A stretch of DNA of 64,000 nucleotides from Tildeniella torsiva UHER 1998/13D (GCA_019358835.1 JAHHIH010000006.1:94813-158812); one strand, 5' to 3'; positions 26,744 through 35,613 are shown, numbered from the stretch's first letter. Numbers and translations are program-made. The notes: generated by a model not told the origin, from the sequence alone.

Positions 26744-27241
26744 ATGGCGATTGCGGTCAAGTCAATTTATGTTCGCCGCTGGAGGTCTTGGGGCAAAGTC
26801 TGGGGCGATTCTCCTCTGGGGAGGCAGAGCTCACGCCTCGTGTATCGGGTGGTGCATTTAGGCATGGTCATCCTGCTGCTGCTGGGTATGTCTACCCCCG
26901 CCCTCGCCGTCTCCCCATCACCAGCGGAGGGCGAACCAGCGCCAGTGGTCTCCCCCGCCCAGCCCGACGCTAACGATATTCCCTCAGAAACGGTCAGCCG
27001 CTTTGTCAAAGCCTACATCGCCGTCGTCAAGCTAATCGAGTCCCGCGAACTCGGTCTACAGCGGGCCGAAACCGACACCGAATCGCGCCAGATGCAGCAG
27101 GAAATTCAGGCGGCGGCCCTCGACTTGATCCAAGCCAACGGACTCACCCTCTCCGCCTACTGGGAACTGCTAGGGCTGGCGAACAGCGATCCGGAATTTC
27201 GCGATCGCGTCCTCGCCCAAATTGACGAAGCAGCCCCCTAG
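26744..27241 (+). CDS. DUF4168 exported protein
   Basis: A protein of about 165 residues. A hydrophobic helix (HLGMVILLLLGMSTPALA) ends in a signal-peptidase-like ALA, then a Pro-rich linker, then a DUF4168 domain: VSRFVKAYIAVVKLIESREL, LQRAETDTESRQMQQEI and LTLSAYWELLGLANSDPEFRDRVLAQIDE. The domain is common in secreted cyanobacterial and proteobacterial proteins without known activity. The start is uncertain: the frame is open from 26621, but that overlaps the divergent pedR-like start. I use the ATG at 26744 (an AGG just upstream); 26654, 26729 and 26864 are alternatives. Confidence 0.8.
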   Translation: MAIAVKSIYVRRWRSWGKVWGDSPLGRQSSRLVYRVVHLGMVILLLLGMSTPALAVSPSPAEGEPAPVVSPAQPDANDIPSETVSRFVKAYIAVVKLIESRELGLQRAETDTESRQMQQEIQAAALDLIQANGLTLSAYWELLGLANSDPEFRDRVLAQIDEAAP

Positions 27242-27315
27242 ACAACATCTCCCGTAACACACCACAACTCAAATTACCGCGATGCTAAAGCGGTTAGAGC
27301 AAACCATGGGGTACC

Positions 27316-29235
27316 CTAGGGTTGCACAAATTCCGAAGGCCGCTTGAAGCTTTCGGCTGGCGTATTGGCCAGAGCCTGCTGCATAAAGTCTCGCCACACT
27401 GGCGCAGCGTAGGTACCGCCCGTCGTGCCAGAGCGCATCGGCGAGTAGTCATCGTTGCCAATCCACACGGCGGTCGAAAGTTGGGGTACGTAACCCACAA
27501 ACCACACGTCCCGCTGGGAGTCGGTGGTGCCGGTTTTACCCGCTGCTGGTCGCCCAATCTGAGCTGCTTTACCGGTTCCCCGAGCAATGACTCCTTGCAA
27601 AACATCGGTCAGCGACGCCGCCGCCCAGGGGTCAAGCACCAGCTGTGGCTGGGGAGTGTTGTCGAGCAGCACATTGCCGCTGCTGTCGCTCACCTGCACG
27701 ATAAAGGTCGGCTCAGAGTGCCAGCCGTTACTGGCAAAGGTGGCATAGGCCCCAGCCATCTCCATAGGAGTCAGATCTACGGCGCCCAGGGGCAGCGAGG
27801 TGACCGGCTGCATCGGGCTGTCAATACCGAGGGTGCGGCACAGCTCGATAATTTGGTTGACTCCTACCGCCTGGCCCAGCTTCACCGCTGGCACATTGCG
27901 CGAGGTTTCCAGCGCCGTGCGAATAGGGATATTCCCCATAAAGGTGCTGTCATAGTTTTTGGGGCTGTAGTAGCGATAGCCGTCGGGGTAGCTGACCGGC
28001 GTGTCGGCAATGCTGCTAGACGGGGTATAGCGCCCCGTCGCAAAGGCCACGTAGTACACAAATGGCTTAAACGCCGACCCTGGCTGCCGATAGGCCTGAA
28101 TTGCCCGGTTGAACTGGCTGGTTTGATAGTCAACCCCGCCCACCATGGCCTTAACAAAGTGGGTACGGGGGTCTATAGACACCAGCGCCATTTGGTCGGC
28201 GATATGGCGAATGCGAGCATTGTGCTTCTGCACTGTGGCCTCAGCCATTTGCTGCATGGCTAAATCTACAGTGGTCTGTACTCGCATACCGCCCTTCAGC
28301 ACCGCTTCACTGCCAAAACGCTGCTTTAGCTCCTGCACAGCTGCTTCGGTAACGTAGGGAGAAATACTGCTGCGGAACGACTTGACTTCACCAATGAGCA
28401 GCGGCGCATCGCGGGCAGCCACTTCTTCTTCAGGAGTAATCCACCCCAGCTGGCGCATGCGATTGAGCACAACGGCCTGGCGCTCCTTGGTGGCCTGGTA
28501 GTTGGAGAAGGGGCTGTAGCTTTCTGGAGCCTGAATCAGCCCAGCCATCATCGCGGCTTCAGACAAGTTGAGGTCTCTGGCAGACTTATTGAAGTAGCTT
28601 TGGGCAGCGGTTTCGACGCCATAGTTGTTGTGACCCCAGTAGACCTGGTTGAGGTACATCTCCAGAATTTCGTCTTTGCTGAAGATTTGCTCTAGGCGCA
28701 GGGCCAGTACGGCCTCGGCCACTTTGCGGCTAACGGCCCGCTCGGGAGTCAGAAAAAGGTTTTTGACCAACTGCATGGTGATGGTCGAACCGCCTTCTAC
28801 CGTCCCCCCGGCTTGTACGTTGGCTAGTAAGGCCCGCCCCACACTGCTGGGGTTGATGCCGTTGTGGGAGTAAAAATAGCTGTCTTCTACCGCTAGTACA
28901 GCCCGCTTAAGATGGGGCGACATCTCGCCGAGGTCGATGACTTCGCGGTTCGCTTCATCGTGGAGGCTGTACAGCAGGGTGCCGTTGATGTCGTAAATGT
29001 AGCTGGTCTCGCTGGGCACATAGTTGCGCAGTACCCGCACATCCGGCAGGTTGCGAAAGCTAATGGCCAGCCCCACGAGACCACCCGCCAGCACAGAGCT
29101 GGCGATCATGGTAGTGCCGAGTAGGGCTGCTGCCGCTACCTGCCCTACGTCTTGCACGTATTTCAGCGCGTTGGGTGCTCGGCGCAGGGGCTGAGGCTGA
29201 GATCGGCTCTTGTGGCGAATGGTGTTGGTTGACAC
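27316..29235 (-). CDS. Class A penicillin-binding protein (PBP1A-like)
   Basis: A 639-residue bifunctional peptidoglycan synthase. It has one N-terminal membrane helix (AAALLGTTMIASSVLAGGLVGLAI). A GT51 glycosyltransferase domain follows with VLAVEDSYFYSHNGINP, the GGSTITMQLVKN motif and RKVAEAVLALRLEQ. The transpeptidase domain has the serine in PGSAFKPF (SxxK), SRN as SxN, and AAGKTGTT (KTG). The C-terminus is short. The start is GTG at 29235 with a weak AAGAG upstream. Cyanobacteria carry several class A PBPs; the specific number is not assigned. It is divergent from tyrS across a 304-base gap. Confidence 0.95.
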   Translation of the reverse strand: MSTNTIRHKSRSQPQPLRRAPNALKYVQDVGQVAAAALLGTTMIASSVLAGGLVGLAISFRNLPDVRVLRNYVPSETSYIYDINGTLLYSLHDEANREVIDLGEMSPHLKRAVLAVEDSYFYSHNGINPSSVGRALLANVQAGGTVEGGSTITMQLVKNLFLTPERAVSRKVAEAVLALRLEQIFSKDEILEMYLNQVYWGHNNYGVETAAQSYFNKSARDLNLSEAAMMAGLIQAPESYSPFSNYQATKERQAVVLNRMRQLGWITPEEEVAARDAPLLIGEVKSFRSSISPYVTEAAVQELKQRFGSEAVLKGGMRVQTTVDLAMQQMAEATVQKHNARIRHIADQMALVSIDPRTHFVKAMVGGVDYQTSQFNRAIQAYRQPGSAFKPFVYYVAFATGRYTPSSSIADTPVSYPDGYRYYSPKNYDSTFMGNIPIRTALETSRNVPAVKLGQAVGVNQIIELCRTLGIDSPMQPVTSLPLGAVDLTPMEMAGAYATFASNGWHSEPTFIVQVSDSSGNVLLDNTPQPQLVLDPWAAASLTDVLQGVIARGTGKAAQIGRPAAGKTGTTDSQRDVWFVGYVPQLSTAVWIGNDDYSPMRSGTTGGTYAAPVWRDFMQQALANTPAESFKRPSEFVQP

Positions 29236-29539
29236 GTTGGCTCTTAAAGGCTGCTTATAAAACGACGGGGCGGGGTAGCGATGAAGCGCTGCGGGGTGGG
29301 TGTAGATGCTCGTCGGTAGATGACGGTTAGGCCATTATAATGACCCTCTAGATAAGTGAGCGCCAGCGAGGCTCTAAAGACCACTTGAGGGCGATCGCAG
29401 GCACGCCTATCCTAGCCTTGCAGATGGTTATAAGGAGAAGCTAAGGGCCACTTTTGTCACAAGCTATAGCGAGTGGCTTTGGTGTGCTAGACCTAGTTTT
29501 CCTGGCCCCTGGGCCATCTCGACCCGCCGTCCCTACCCC
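29236..29539. promoter_or_regulatory. Divergent control region between the PBP and tyrS genes
   Basis: The 304 bases hold both promoters. GGCCATTATAATGACC at 29330-29345 is nearly palindromic and contains TATAAT on both strands (plus 29336-29341), so it could serve as a -10 element for either direction. I could not pair it with a convincing -35. No tRNA-sensing leader was recognised before tyrS. Confidence 0.4.
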
Positions 29540-30790
29540 ATGAACTCCGTTTTCACCATGACCCAGGCTAACCCCAGCTCCTCCCCGGTTGAATTTGAGA
29601 GCATTTATCGGGGTATCAGCGAGGTCTTTCCCCACCAGCCTGACTCTGGCGACCCAGAGCAGAACCTAACGCAGCGGTTGCTGAAGTGCGATCGCCCCCT
29701 GCGAATCAAGCTGGGCATTGACCCCACGGGGGCCGAAATTCACCTGGGTCACAGCATTCCGGTGCGCAAGCTGCGCGCTTTTCAAGATGCTGGCCACACC
29801 GCCGTGCTGATCATTGGCGACTTCACCGCCCGCATTGGTGACCCCACCGGCAAGTCGGAAGTGCGCCGCCAGCTCACAGAAGCGGATGTGAAGGCCAACG
29901 CCGAGACCTACCTGGAGCAGGTGCGCCCCATTCTCGATTTCGACACCCCCGGTCGGCTGGAGGTGCGCTACAACTCCGAGTGGCTGTCATCCCTGGATCT
30001 GGGCAAAATTCTCGAGCTACTCAGCACCATGACCGTGGGGCAGATGCTGGCCAAAGAAGGTTTCTCCGAGCGCTACGGCAAAGGCGATCCGGTGTTTCTG
30101 CATGAGTTTCTCTATCCGCTGATGCAGGGTTACGACTCGGTAGCAGTGCAGGCCGATGTGGAGCTGGGCGGCACCGACCAAAAGTTCAACATTGCCGTCG
30201 GGCGCGATTTGCAGCGCCACTTTGGCCTGCTGCCCCAGTTTGGCCTGCTCGTACCGCTGCTCTTGGGCACCGGCGGCGTCCAAAAAATGTCGAAATCCCT
30301 GGGCAACTATGTGGGGCTCCAGGAAGATCCCCTGAGCATGTACTCCAAGCTCGAAAAGGTGCCCGATGCCCTGATTCGCGATTACTTTGAGCTGCTGACG
30401 CCCTTTGCGCTCGATACTCTGCCAGAGAATCCGCGCGATCGCCAAAAGCTGCTAGCCCTAGAGGTCACCCGCCAGTTCCACGGCGAAGCGGCAGCCCAGC
30501 AAGCGCAGCAGGCTGCCATCAGCCTGGTTCAAGGCACGGGCGAACCAGCCACCGGGGTGCCCGAATTTTCCCTAGCCCAAATCAATTTCCCGGCCAAGCT
30601 GTTCTATCTGGTGGGGGCTACCCCACTGTGCGCCAGCAGCAGCGAGGCCCGCCGCCAAATTCAAGGGGGTGCGGTGAAGCTCGATGGCGAGAAAGTGACC
30701 GACCCCAACCAGGAGTTCGTCAGTCCCGATGACCTGATCGGTAAAGTGGTGCAGGTGGGCAAGAAAAAATTTGCCCGCCTCACACCCTAG
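29540..30790 (+). CDS. tyrS: Tyrosyl-tRNA synthetase
   Basis: A 416-residue class I synthetase charging tRNA-Tyr. The HIGH motif appears as HLGHS (about residue 70), [18 protein letters not shown] is family-specific, KMSKS is intact ([12 protein letters not shown]), and the C-terminal 60 residues form an S4 RNA-binding domain ([24 protein letters not shown]). Length and the [26 protein letters not shown] segment fit the shorter TyrZ-like type. The start at 29540 has no strong Shine-Dalgarno, and ATG 29558 is an alternative. Stands alone. Confidence 0.95.
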   Translation: MNSVFTMTQANPSSSPVEFESIYRGISEVFPHQPDSGDPEQNLTQRLLKCDRPLRIKLGIDPTGAEIHLGHSIPVRKLRAFQDAGHTAVLIIGDFTARIGDPTGKSEVRRQLTEADVKANAETYLEQVRPILDFDTPGRLEVRYNSEWLSSLDLGKILELLSTMTVGQMLAKEGFSERYGKGDPVFLHEFLYPLMQGYDSVAVQADVELGGTDQKFNIAVGRDLQRHFGLLPQFGLLVPLLLGTGGVQKMSKSLGNYVGLQEDPLSMYSKLEKVPDALIRDYFELLTPFALDTLPENPRDRQKLLALEVTRQFHGEAAAQQAQQAAISLVQGTGEPATGVPEFSLAQINFPAKLFYLVGATPLCASSSEARRQIQGGAVKLDGEKVTDPNQEFVSPDDLIGKVVQVGKKKFARLTP

Positions 30791-30799
30791 GCAGCCATA

Positions 30800-30833
30800 G
30801 CGGGTTCGAACTCCCGGTTCAGGGCGAACCCGC
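30800..30833. terminator. Hairpin between converging genes
   Basis: GCGGGTTCG (30800-30808) pairs perfectly with CGAACCCGC (30825-30833), with a 16-base loop. It lies ten bases after tyrS and before the end of the linker gene on the other strand. There is no T tract, so it may be an inefficient or factor-dependent end for both. The GGTTCGAA resembles a tRNA T arm by chance; no cloverleaf fits. Confidence 0.45.
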
Positions 30834-30877
30834 CACCATGGAACCGTGCCGCTGAACGATCTAACTGGCGCAACGAC

Positions 30878-31645
30878 CTATCGGGCGGGCTGCATTAGCA
30901 AGTGGCGCAGCTTGTCGCGCTCAGTGGTAGAGAGGGTCGCGGCAAACACTTCTAAATCCTGAGGCCCCATCGTGCTCAGAACTTGGTGCAGCGCCTCTGC
31001 TCCCGACACGGCTCCCGTAGCCGCCGTCGTTGTCCGGAGGGAATGGCTAGAGTGTACTGGCGCTCCAGGCAAACTACAGCTACCGCCATCGCAGTTGAGC
31101 TGAAGGTTGTGCCAAGTCATGGTGGGCACAATCCAGCCGCGCCGCCCGTGCAGCTCATGGAGCAGCACTTCGGTTTCCCAAAACGTTCTGGGCGACGGGT
31201 AGCTATGCTCAGCCCAGGCGTGGGGCACGGTAAAGCAGCCAAAGTGCTTACTGTAATCTTCGGAGTCGAGCAGGGCTGTGATCATCGCCTTGACGCCCTG
31301 GCGCATCAAAATGTCGCAGTAGCGATGCATTTCTGCCTGATCGCTGGGGGCTCGGCCAATGAAGTGCTTGAAGCACAGTTCAATAAATTTTGGGTTTGAG
31401 GAATTGTAGTAAAACTCATTGAGATACACCTCAGAATGGCCCAGCTCGCGCAGAAACCGCTTAACACCAATTTTATTTCGCAAGAACTCTGCCTCGATTT
31501 TGGCAAGCTGTTTACGCTCAAACCCGTAGGGCTGCCGTTCGAGTACCTGGGCATAGATGCGGTGTAGGGCTGCCTGGCGCTCTTCTCCCGGAGACTGCCG
31601 ACTTACCGTGATTTCTTTAACCGAAAACTCATCTATAGATGTCAT
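30878..31645 (-). CDS. Phycobilisome-linker-domain protein, standalone
   Basis: A 255-residue protein. Residues about 20-155 are a PBS_linker_poly domain: LHRIYAQVLERQPYGFERKQL, FLRNKIGVKRFLRELGHSEVYLNEFYY, FIELCFKHFIGRAPSDQAEM and VKAMITALLDSEDYSKHFG are all typical of the linkers that join phycobiliprotein discs. Beyond about residue 190 comes a Ser/Thr/Gly-rich linker and a short helical tail (PQDLEVFAATLSTTERDKLRHLL) that is neither the CpcD domain of rod linkers nor a CpcG-type tail that I can place. The ATG at 31645 has a good AGGAAGG. No phycobiliprotein gene is nearby. Specific partner unknown. Confidence 0.8.
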   Translation of the reverse strand: MTSIDEFSVKEITVSRQSPGEERQAALHRIYAQVLERQPYGFERKQLAKIEAEFLRNKIGVKRFLRELGHSEVYLNEFYYNSSNPKFIELCFKHFIGRAPSDQAEMHRYCDILMRQGVKAMITALLDSEDYSKHFGCFTVPHAWAEHSYPSPRTFWETEVLLHELHGRRGWIVPTMTWHNLQLNCDGGSCSLPGAPVHSSHSLRTTTAATGAVSGAEALHQVLSTMGPQDLEVFAATLSTTERDKLRHLLMQPAR

Positions 31646-31850
31646 GGTAAACCTTCCTTCGAGAGAAAACTACGATTCCAGACTGTGGCCTAATTTCAGA
31701 CTGCCCAAGGGCAAAATTCGGCCGATAGTCTCGATGCGTTTCTTAACGATAGGAGCTGGTTTTACTCTCTTGAACCCAGCGAAGAGGTGCCTGTGGCGAT
31801 CGCGCCTCCCAGCCAAAGTCCAGAGATTGAGCCAAAACCAAGCGCAATGC

Positions 31851-32567
31851 CTACAGCAGCGCCGCCTGCTGAGCCGCCAAGAGCTGCTTAATGCCCAGCT
31901 CGCCCACCTCTAAAATCTGGTTCATCTGCTGACGGCTAAAGCTACCCTCTTCAGCCGTACCCTGAACTTCAATAATGTTGAGGTCTTCGTTGAGCACTAG
32001 GTTAAAGTCTACGGCTGCCGCCACGTCTTCGTCATACTGCAAATCGAGCAAGACCTCGTCTTCGATCAGGCCCACGGAGACAGCCGCAACGCCTTGAATT
32101 AGGGGCGATCGCGCCAGCAAGCCCTGCGCCACCAATCCCTGCACCGCATCGGCCAGGGCCACATAGCCCCCCGTAATCGACGCCGTGCGGGTGCCCGCGT
32201 CGGCCTGGAGCACATCGGCATCGACCAGCAGGGTACGTTCCCCCAGCAGCTCAAAATCGAGGGTCGATCGCAGGCTGCGCCCAATCAGCCGCTGAATTTC
32301 CTGGGTGCGCCCCGACAGCTTCATCAGCTCACGGGCCTGCCGCTGGGGCGTGGCCCCCGGCAACATGCGGTACTCAGCCGTCAGCCAGCCCCGACCCGAC
32401 CCCTGCAAAAACCGGGGCACGCCTTCCTCTACAGACACCGTGCAGAGCACCTGGGTATTGCCACAGCGGGTCAGCACCGAGCCTGCCGAAAATTTCGTGA
32501 ATTGGCGCTCAAAACTCACCGGCCGCAGCTGGTGAGGGTCGCGACCGTCTGGACGTTGCCAAGCCAT
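31851..32567 (-). CDS. rph: Ribonuclease PH
   Basis: A 238-residue phosphorolytic exoribonuclease that trims tRNA 3' ends. The sequence is colinear with bacterial RNase [22 protein letters not shown] at the start, [53 protein letters not shown] and the closing [20 protein letters not shown] start at the ATG at 32567 because it gives the standard length; the frame is open 21 codons further. It is followed by the linker gene on the same strand after 205 bases and is divergent from the CobO-like gene. Confidence 0.95.
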   Translation of the reverse strand: MAWQRPDGRDPHQLRPVSFERQFTKFSAGSVLTRCGNTQVLCTVSVEEGVPRFLQGSGRGWLTAEYRMLPGATPQRQARELMKLSGRTQEIQRLIGRSLRSTLDFELLGERTLLVDADVLQADAGTRTASITGGYVALADAVQGLVAQGLLARSPLIQGVAAVSVGLIEDEVLLDLQYDEDVAAAVDFNLVLNEDLNIIEVQGTAEEGSFSRQQMNQILEVGELGIKQLLAAQQAALL

Positions 32568-32870
32568 ACAAGGTGTCCCTAATGCCCTCCCTAGAATACA
32601 GCAGACCCCGCAGGCTAGGTCGGTTTTCAATCTCCCTCAATATCAGATCCCAGGACATGGCCAATCAAGCTGGGTCACCGGGAACAGGTTTTGGTGCATA
32701 CGTACTTGACGAATGCATATAGGGTAATTAGTCGATTCGCACTGGGAGAATCACGCTATATTTGGCCTAGCCATCCGAGCTACCCAACCCAGCAACGTAG
32801 TCTAACGCTGCTACAATCTTTGGCGTAGTCGATGGGCAACTGCCATTCTTTGCCCCCGCTGGACTAGCCC
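32568..32870. other. Divergent intergenic region, 303 bases
   Basis: It lies between rph (minus) and the CobO-like gene (plus). It contains an isolated TACAAT -10-like hexamer at 32812-32817 on the plus strand without a matching -35. No RNA or gene recognised. Confidence 0.35.
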
Positions 32871-33425
32871 ATGGTCTCTCAGATCAAACCCCTTTCCTTA
32901 GCGCCGTCTCCTACCTCCATCGTTCGACATCCGCTCTTGCAAACGGTAGAAGGCACCGTACAGGTCTTTACCGCCCTCCACCGCAACTTTTTTACCAACG
33001 TTATGGTGCAGGCGCTCCGCATCGCCGACCAGGGTAAGGCCGTGCTGATTGTGCAATTTCTCAAGGGCGGCATTCACCAGGGGCCAGATCAGCCCATGCA
33101 GTTTGGCCAAAACCTAGACTGGATCCGAGCCGATATGCCGCGCTGCATTCATGACTCCGGGGTCAGCCCCAGCGAGCAGCAGGCGATTCAAGACCTGTGG
33201 TCTCACACCAAAGCGGTGGTAGCTCGGGGTCTCTACGGCTTGATCGTGCTCGATGAACTCAGCCTAGCCGTCAACTACGGCCTGATTCCCACCCAAGACG
33301 TTGTAGACTTTCTCAAACAGCGCCCGCCCCAGGTCGATGTCATTCTCACTGGCCCCGATATGCCAGATCCGCTACTCACCGTGGCTGACCAGGTGACCGA
33401 ATTTCGCCGTAACTTTTTGCCCTAG
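32871..33425 (+). CDS. CobO/BtuR-like P-loop-family protein lacking Walker A
   Basis: A 184-residue protein related to cob(I)alamin adenosyltransferases of the CobO/BtuR type. VLIVQFLKGGIHQGP, the Walker-B-like GLYGLIVLDELSLAVNYGLI and VDVILTGPDMPDPLLTVADQVTEF are characteristic. Where the family has GNGKGKTTAAFG, this protein reads VEGTVQVFTALHRNFFTNVMVQAL, so the phosphate-binding loop glycines and lysine are gone. Adenosyltransferase activity is therefore doubtful. Such paralogues occur in other cyanobacteria, in my recollection annotated as P-loop NTPase family proteins. It is 19 bases before dcd on the same strand, suggesting co-transcription. The Shine-Dalgarno is weak. Confidence 0.75.
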   Translation: MVSQIKPLSLAPSPTSIVRHPLLQTVEGTVQVFTALHRNFFTNVMVQALRIADQGKAVLIVQFLKGGIHQGPDQPMQFGQNLDWIRADMPRCIHDSGVSPSEQQAIQDLWSHTKAVVARGLYGLIVLDELSLAVNYGLIPTQDVVDFLKQRPPQVDVILTGPDMPDPLLTVADQVTEFRRNFLP

Positions 33426-33444
33426 CTACCCAGGAAGCTTTGCC

Positions 33445-34044
33445 ATGATTAAAAACGACGCCTGGATCGACAAAATGGCTAAGGAGGGTATGATTCAGCC
33501 GTTTCAACCCTCCCTGGTGCGGCAGTTAGAGAACGCTGACAGTTCACCAGGGCAGCCGGTGATCAGCTACGGGCTGTCGTCCTACGGATACGATATTCGG
33601 CTATCTCCAGCCGAATTTAGAATTTTTCGCCATATTCCTGGCACAGTGGTTGACCCAAAAAATTTCAGCCCCGCCAATTTAGAGCCCACTGCGCTTAAAA
33701 CCGATGAGAGCGGCAGCTACTTCATTCTGCCAGCCCATTCCTACGGGCTAGGGGTAGCCCTGGAGAAAATCTCCGTCCCCAACAACATCAGCGTCATCTG
33801 TATTGGCAAATCGACCTACGCCCGCTGCGGCATCATTGCCAACTTGACCCCAGCCGAGGCGGGGTGGCGGGGTCACTTGACCCTAGAGTTTTCTAACTCC
33901 TCTAGCGCCGACTGTCGCATCTACGCCAGCGAGGGGGTGGTGCAGCTGATTTTCTTCGAGGGAGAGCCTTGCCAAGTTAGTTATGAAACCCGTCGCGGCA
34001 AGTACCAAGACCAGGCAGAACAGGTCACCTTAGCCAAGGTGTAG
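33445..34044 (+). CDS. dcd: dCTP deaminase
   Basis: A 199-residue enzyme deaminating dCTP to dUTP to feed dTTP synthesis. Family signs are SYGLSSYGYDIRLSPAEF, VIGKSTYARCG (here ICIGKSTYARCGI, containing the catalytic Ser/Arg region), TPAEAGWRGHLTLEFSN and YASEGVVQLIFFEGE, all of the usual spacing. The ATG at 33445 has a GGAAG seven bases upstream. It follows the CobO-like gene by 19 bases. Homotrimer formation is known for the family; nothing unusual is seen. Confidence 0.95.
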   Translation: MIKNDAWIDKMAKEGMIQPFQPSLVRQLENADSSPGQPVISYGLSSYGYDIRLSPAEFRIFRHIPGTVVDPKNFSPANLEPTALKTDESGSYFILPAHSYGLGVALEKISVPNNISVICIGKSTYARCGIIANLTPAEAGWRGHLTLEFSNSSSADCRIYASEGVVQLIFFEGEPCQVSYETRRGKYQDQAEQVTLAKV

Positions 34045-34102
34045 ACAGCGTTCCATCTAGGGTTAGACGCTGTGGTCGAGAAATGCGATCGCCCCGCCCC
34101 AT

Positions 34103-34599
34103 CTAATCAGCCAAGTCGCCGTCAGGCAGCCCGAGGTAGATCAGCACAAACCCCACGCAGCCAATGAGCGAAAGGCGGGCTGCTGCCCATTCCACTCTAG
34201 CGACTGCCACATGGTGAACCACTCCCCGGCCACCACCATAAAGCCCACAAACCAAAATAAAAACGCCAGGGTCAGCCCGTAGATAGCTGTGGCCTTAGCC
34301 CGGTTAAAGATGACGCGATCGCAGTTCACAACCTTCAGCAGGCGCAGGGCTCCGGTTAGGCAGAGGGCGGCGATCGCCGTCTCAACCCCTATAATCGCTC
34401 CGTAAGCTGCTCTTTGAAGGCCTAATGAGGTCACGGCTCGCCAGATCAACTGGCTGTCTTCAAAGACAGTATCCATGCTCAGCACATGCTGAATGTACCT
34501 AAAATTGGCGTTGTAGTCGGTGAGGTTGTTGAGCACAATCACCAAGGCCAGCAGGCCAATAGAGGCCACCAGCAAGGTCTTTGAAATCCGAGCTGCCAT
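34103..34599 (-). pseudogene. DUF2165 small membrane protein, frameshifted near the C-terminus
   Basis: An integral membrane protein with about four helices, typical of DUF2165 (MAARISKTLLVASIGLLALVIVLNNLTDY...YIQHVLSMDT and FVVAGEWFTMWQSLEWNGQ-like tail). The open frame stops at 34141 after 152 residues as FRSLAAWGLC. The neighbouring frame, from about 34175 down to a stop at 34103, reads SLIGCVGFVLIYLGLPDGDLAD, which is the final helix the family is expected to have. Adding one base after the WNGQQPAFR codons would restore a 165-residue protein. This is either a genuine one-base deletion or a sequencing error. Confidence 0.75.
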
Positions 34600-34639
34600 A
34601 GATCAAATGAGATAGCGCTGTTGTGGAGTACGTTCTACC

Positions 34640-35323
34640 TTGAAGAGCATTCTGGAATCACTGCGGGGCGGGTTAATCGTATCGTGCCAGGCCCCGGTTG
34701 ACTCGCCCTTACACAATGCGATCGCGATCGCAGCCATGGCCGAGGCCGCCCTCAACCGTGGAGCCGTCGGGGTACGCATCGACACCCCTGACCATATCCA
34801 AGCCGTGCGAGCCCGCTGTAGTCACCCCATCATCGGTCTCTGGAAGCAGGTAATGCCGCCATCGGAAGTCTACATCACCCCTCAGTTTCATCACGCCGAG
34901 GCCGTGGCCCAGGCCGGCAGCGACATCATTGCCGTCGATGCCACTCAACGCCCCCGCCCCAGTGGTGAAACCCTAGGGCAAATCATTCAGCACATTCACC
35001 AACGCCTAAACCGCCCCGTCATGGCCGATGTCGATACCCTCGACAACGCGCTCAAGGCCATTGATGCCGGGGCTGACTGCGTCGGCACTACCCTCTTTGG
35101 CTACACCGCAGAAACAAAGACCGAAGTTCCACCGGGGTTTGATCTGCTCAGAGCCATGGTGCAGCAATGCTCCGTGCCGGTCATCTGTGAAGGCGGCATT
35201 GCCTCCCCAGAACAAGCAAAGCAAGCTATTGATCTAGGTGCCTACGCTGTCGTCGTGGGCACCGCTATAACTGGCATGGATAGTTTGGTGCAGCGCTACG
35301 TCAGCGCCATCGACCAGCTATAG
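34640..35323 (+). CDS. nanE: Putative N-acylmannosamine-6-phosphate 2-epimerase
   Basis: A 227-residue TIM-barrel protein. LRGGLIVSCQAPVDSPLHNAI, GAVGVRIDTPDHIQAVRA, PIIGLWKQ, ITPQFHHAEAVAQAGSDIIAVDAT, ADVDTLDNALKAIDAGADCVGTTLFGYT and VICEGGIASPEQAKQAIDLGAYAVVVGTAIT align with NanE. NanE converts ManNAc-6-phosphate to GlcNAc-6-phosphate. No other sialic-acid genes are visible, so its natural substrate may differ. The start is an unusual TTG at 34640 (GGAG 11 bases upstream); the next in-frame ATG would remove the first strand. It is divergent from the DUF2165 gene. Confidence 0.88.
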   Translation: MKSILESLRGGLIVSCQAPVDSPLHNAIAIAAMAEAALNRGAVGVRIDTPDHIQAVRARCSHPIIGLWKQVMPPSEVYITPQFHHAEAVAQAGSDIIAVDATQRPRPSGETLGQIIQHIHQRLNRPVMADVDTLDNALKAIDAGADCVGTTLFGYTAETKTEVPPGFDLLRAMVQQCSVPVICEGGIASPEQAKQAIDLGAYAVVVGTAITGMDSLVQRYVSAIDQL

Positions 35324-35342
35324 CTCCCTCGCTCGACCCACT

Positions 35343-35389
35343 AAAAAGGCTGAGGAAAGCGGCTATAGCCCAACTTTCCCCAGCCTTTA
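35343..35389 (-). terminator. Intrinsic terminator of psbEFLJ (bidirectional)
   Basis: AAAGGCTGGGGAAAG and CTTTCCTCAGCCTTT pair over about 15 bp with one mismatch. On the minus strand the stem ends in a TTTTTAG run just beyond psbJ; on the plus strand it is followed by TTTAAATTT, so it could also end nanE transcripts. Confidence 0.8.
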
Positions 35390-35411
35390 AATTTAGAGCT
35401 GCCTAGAGCCG

Positions 35412-35531
35412 CTACATAGCAGACCCGACACCTGCATAGGCACCGTAAAAAAACAAACCCACTACTACCAGCACACCAGTGCCAGCAACGGTTGCCACAA
35501 TCCACAACGGAATTCGTCCACTCTGAAGCAT
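35412..35531 (-). CDS. psbJ: Photosystem II protein PsbJ
   Basis: A 39-residue single-helix membrane protein of photosystem II near cytochrome b559, affecting electron flow from QA to plastoquinone. The translation [19 protein letters not shown]... ends GVGSAM and has the expected length and the [13 protein letters not shown] signature. It is the last gene of psbE-psbF-psbL-psbJ, preceded by a perfect AGGAGG nine bases before the ATG, and followed by the terminator at 35343-35389. Confidence 0.97.
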   Translation of the reverse strand: MLQSGRIPLWIVATVAGTGVLVVVGLFFYGAYAGVGSAM

Positions 35532-35613
35532 AATATCCACCTCCTACTAATCTGGTAAGAAACTCAACACAGTCTGAGCGCCACAGCCATGCCTGCTAGG
35601 ACAATGTTGCGGG

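Noticed and set aside
27322..28263. 313-residue open frame on the plus strand
   Set aside because: It lies antisense within the penicillin-binding protein, which has intact motifs; the frame is open only because of GC-rich codon structure.
30800..30840. tRNA T-arm-like sequence GGTTCGAA
   Set aside because: No acceptor, D or anticodon arm can be drawn; it is explained by a hairpin between convergent genes.
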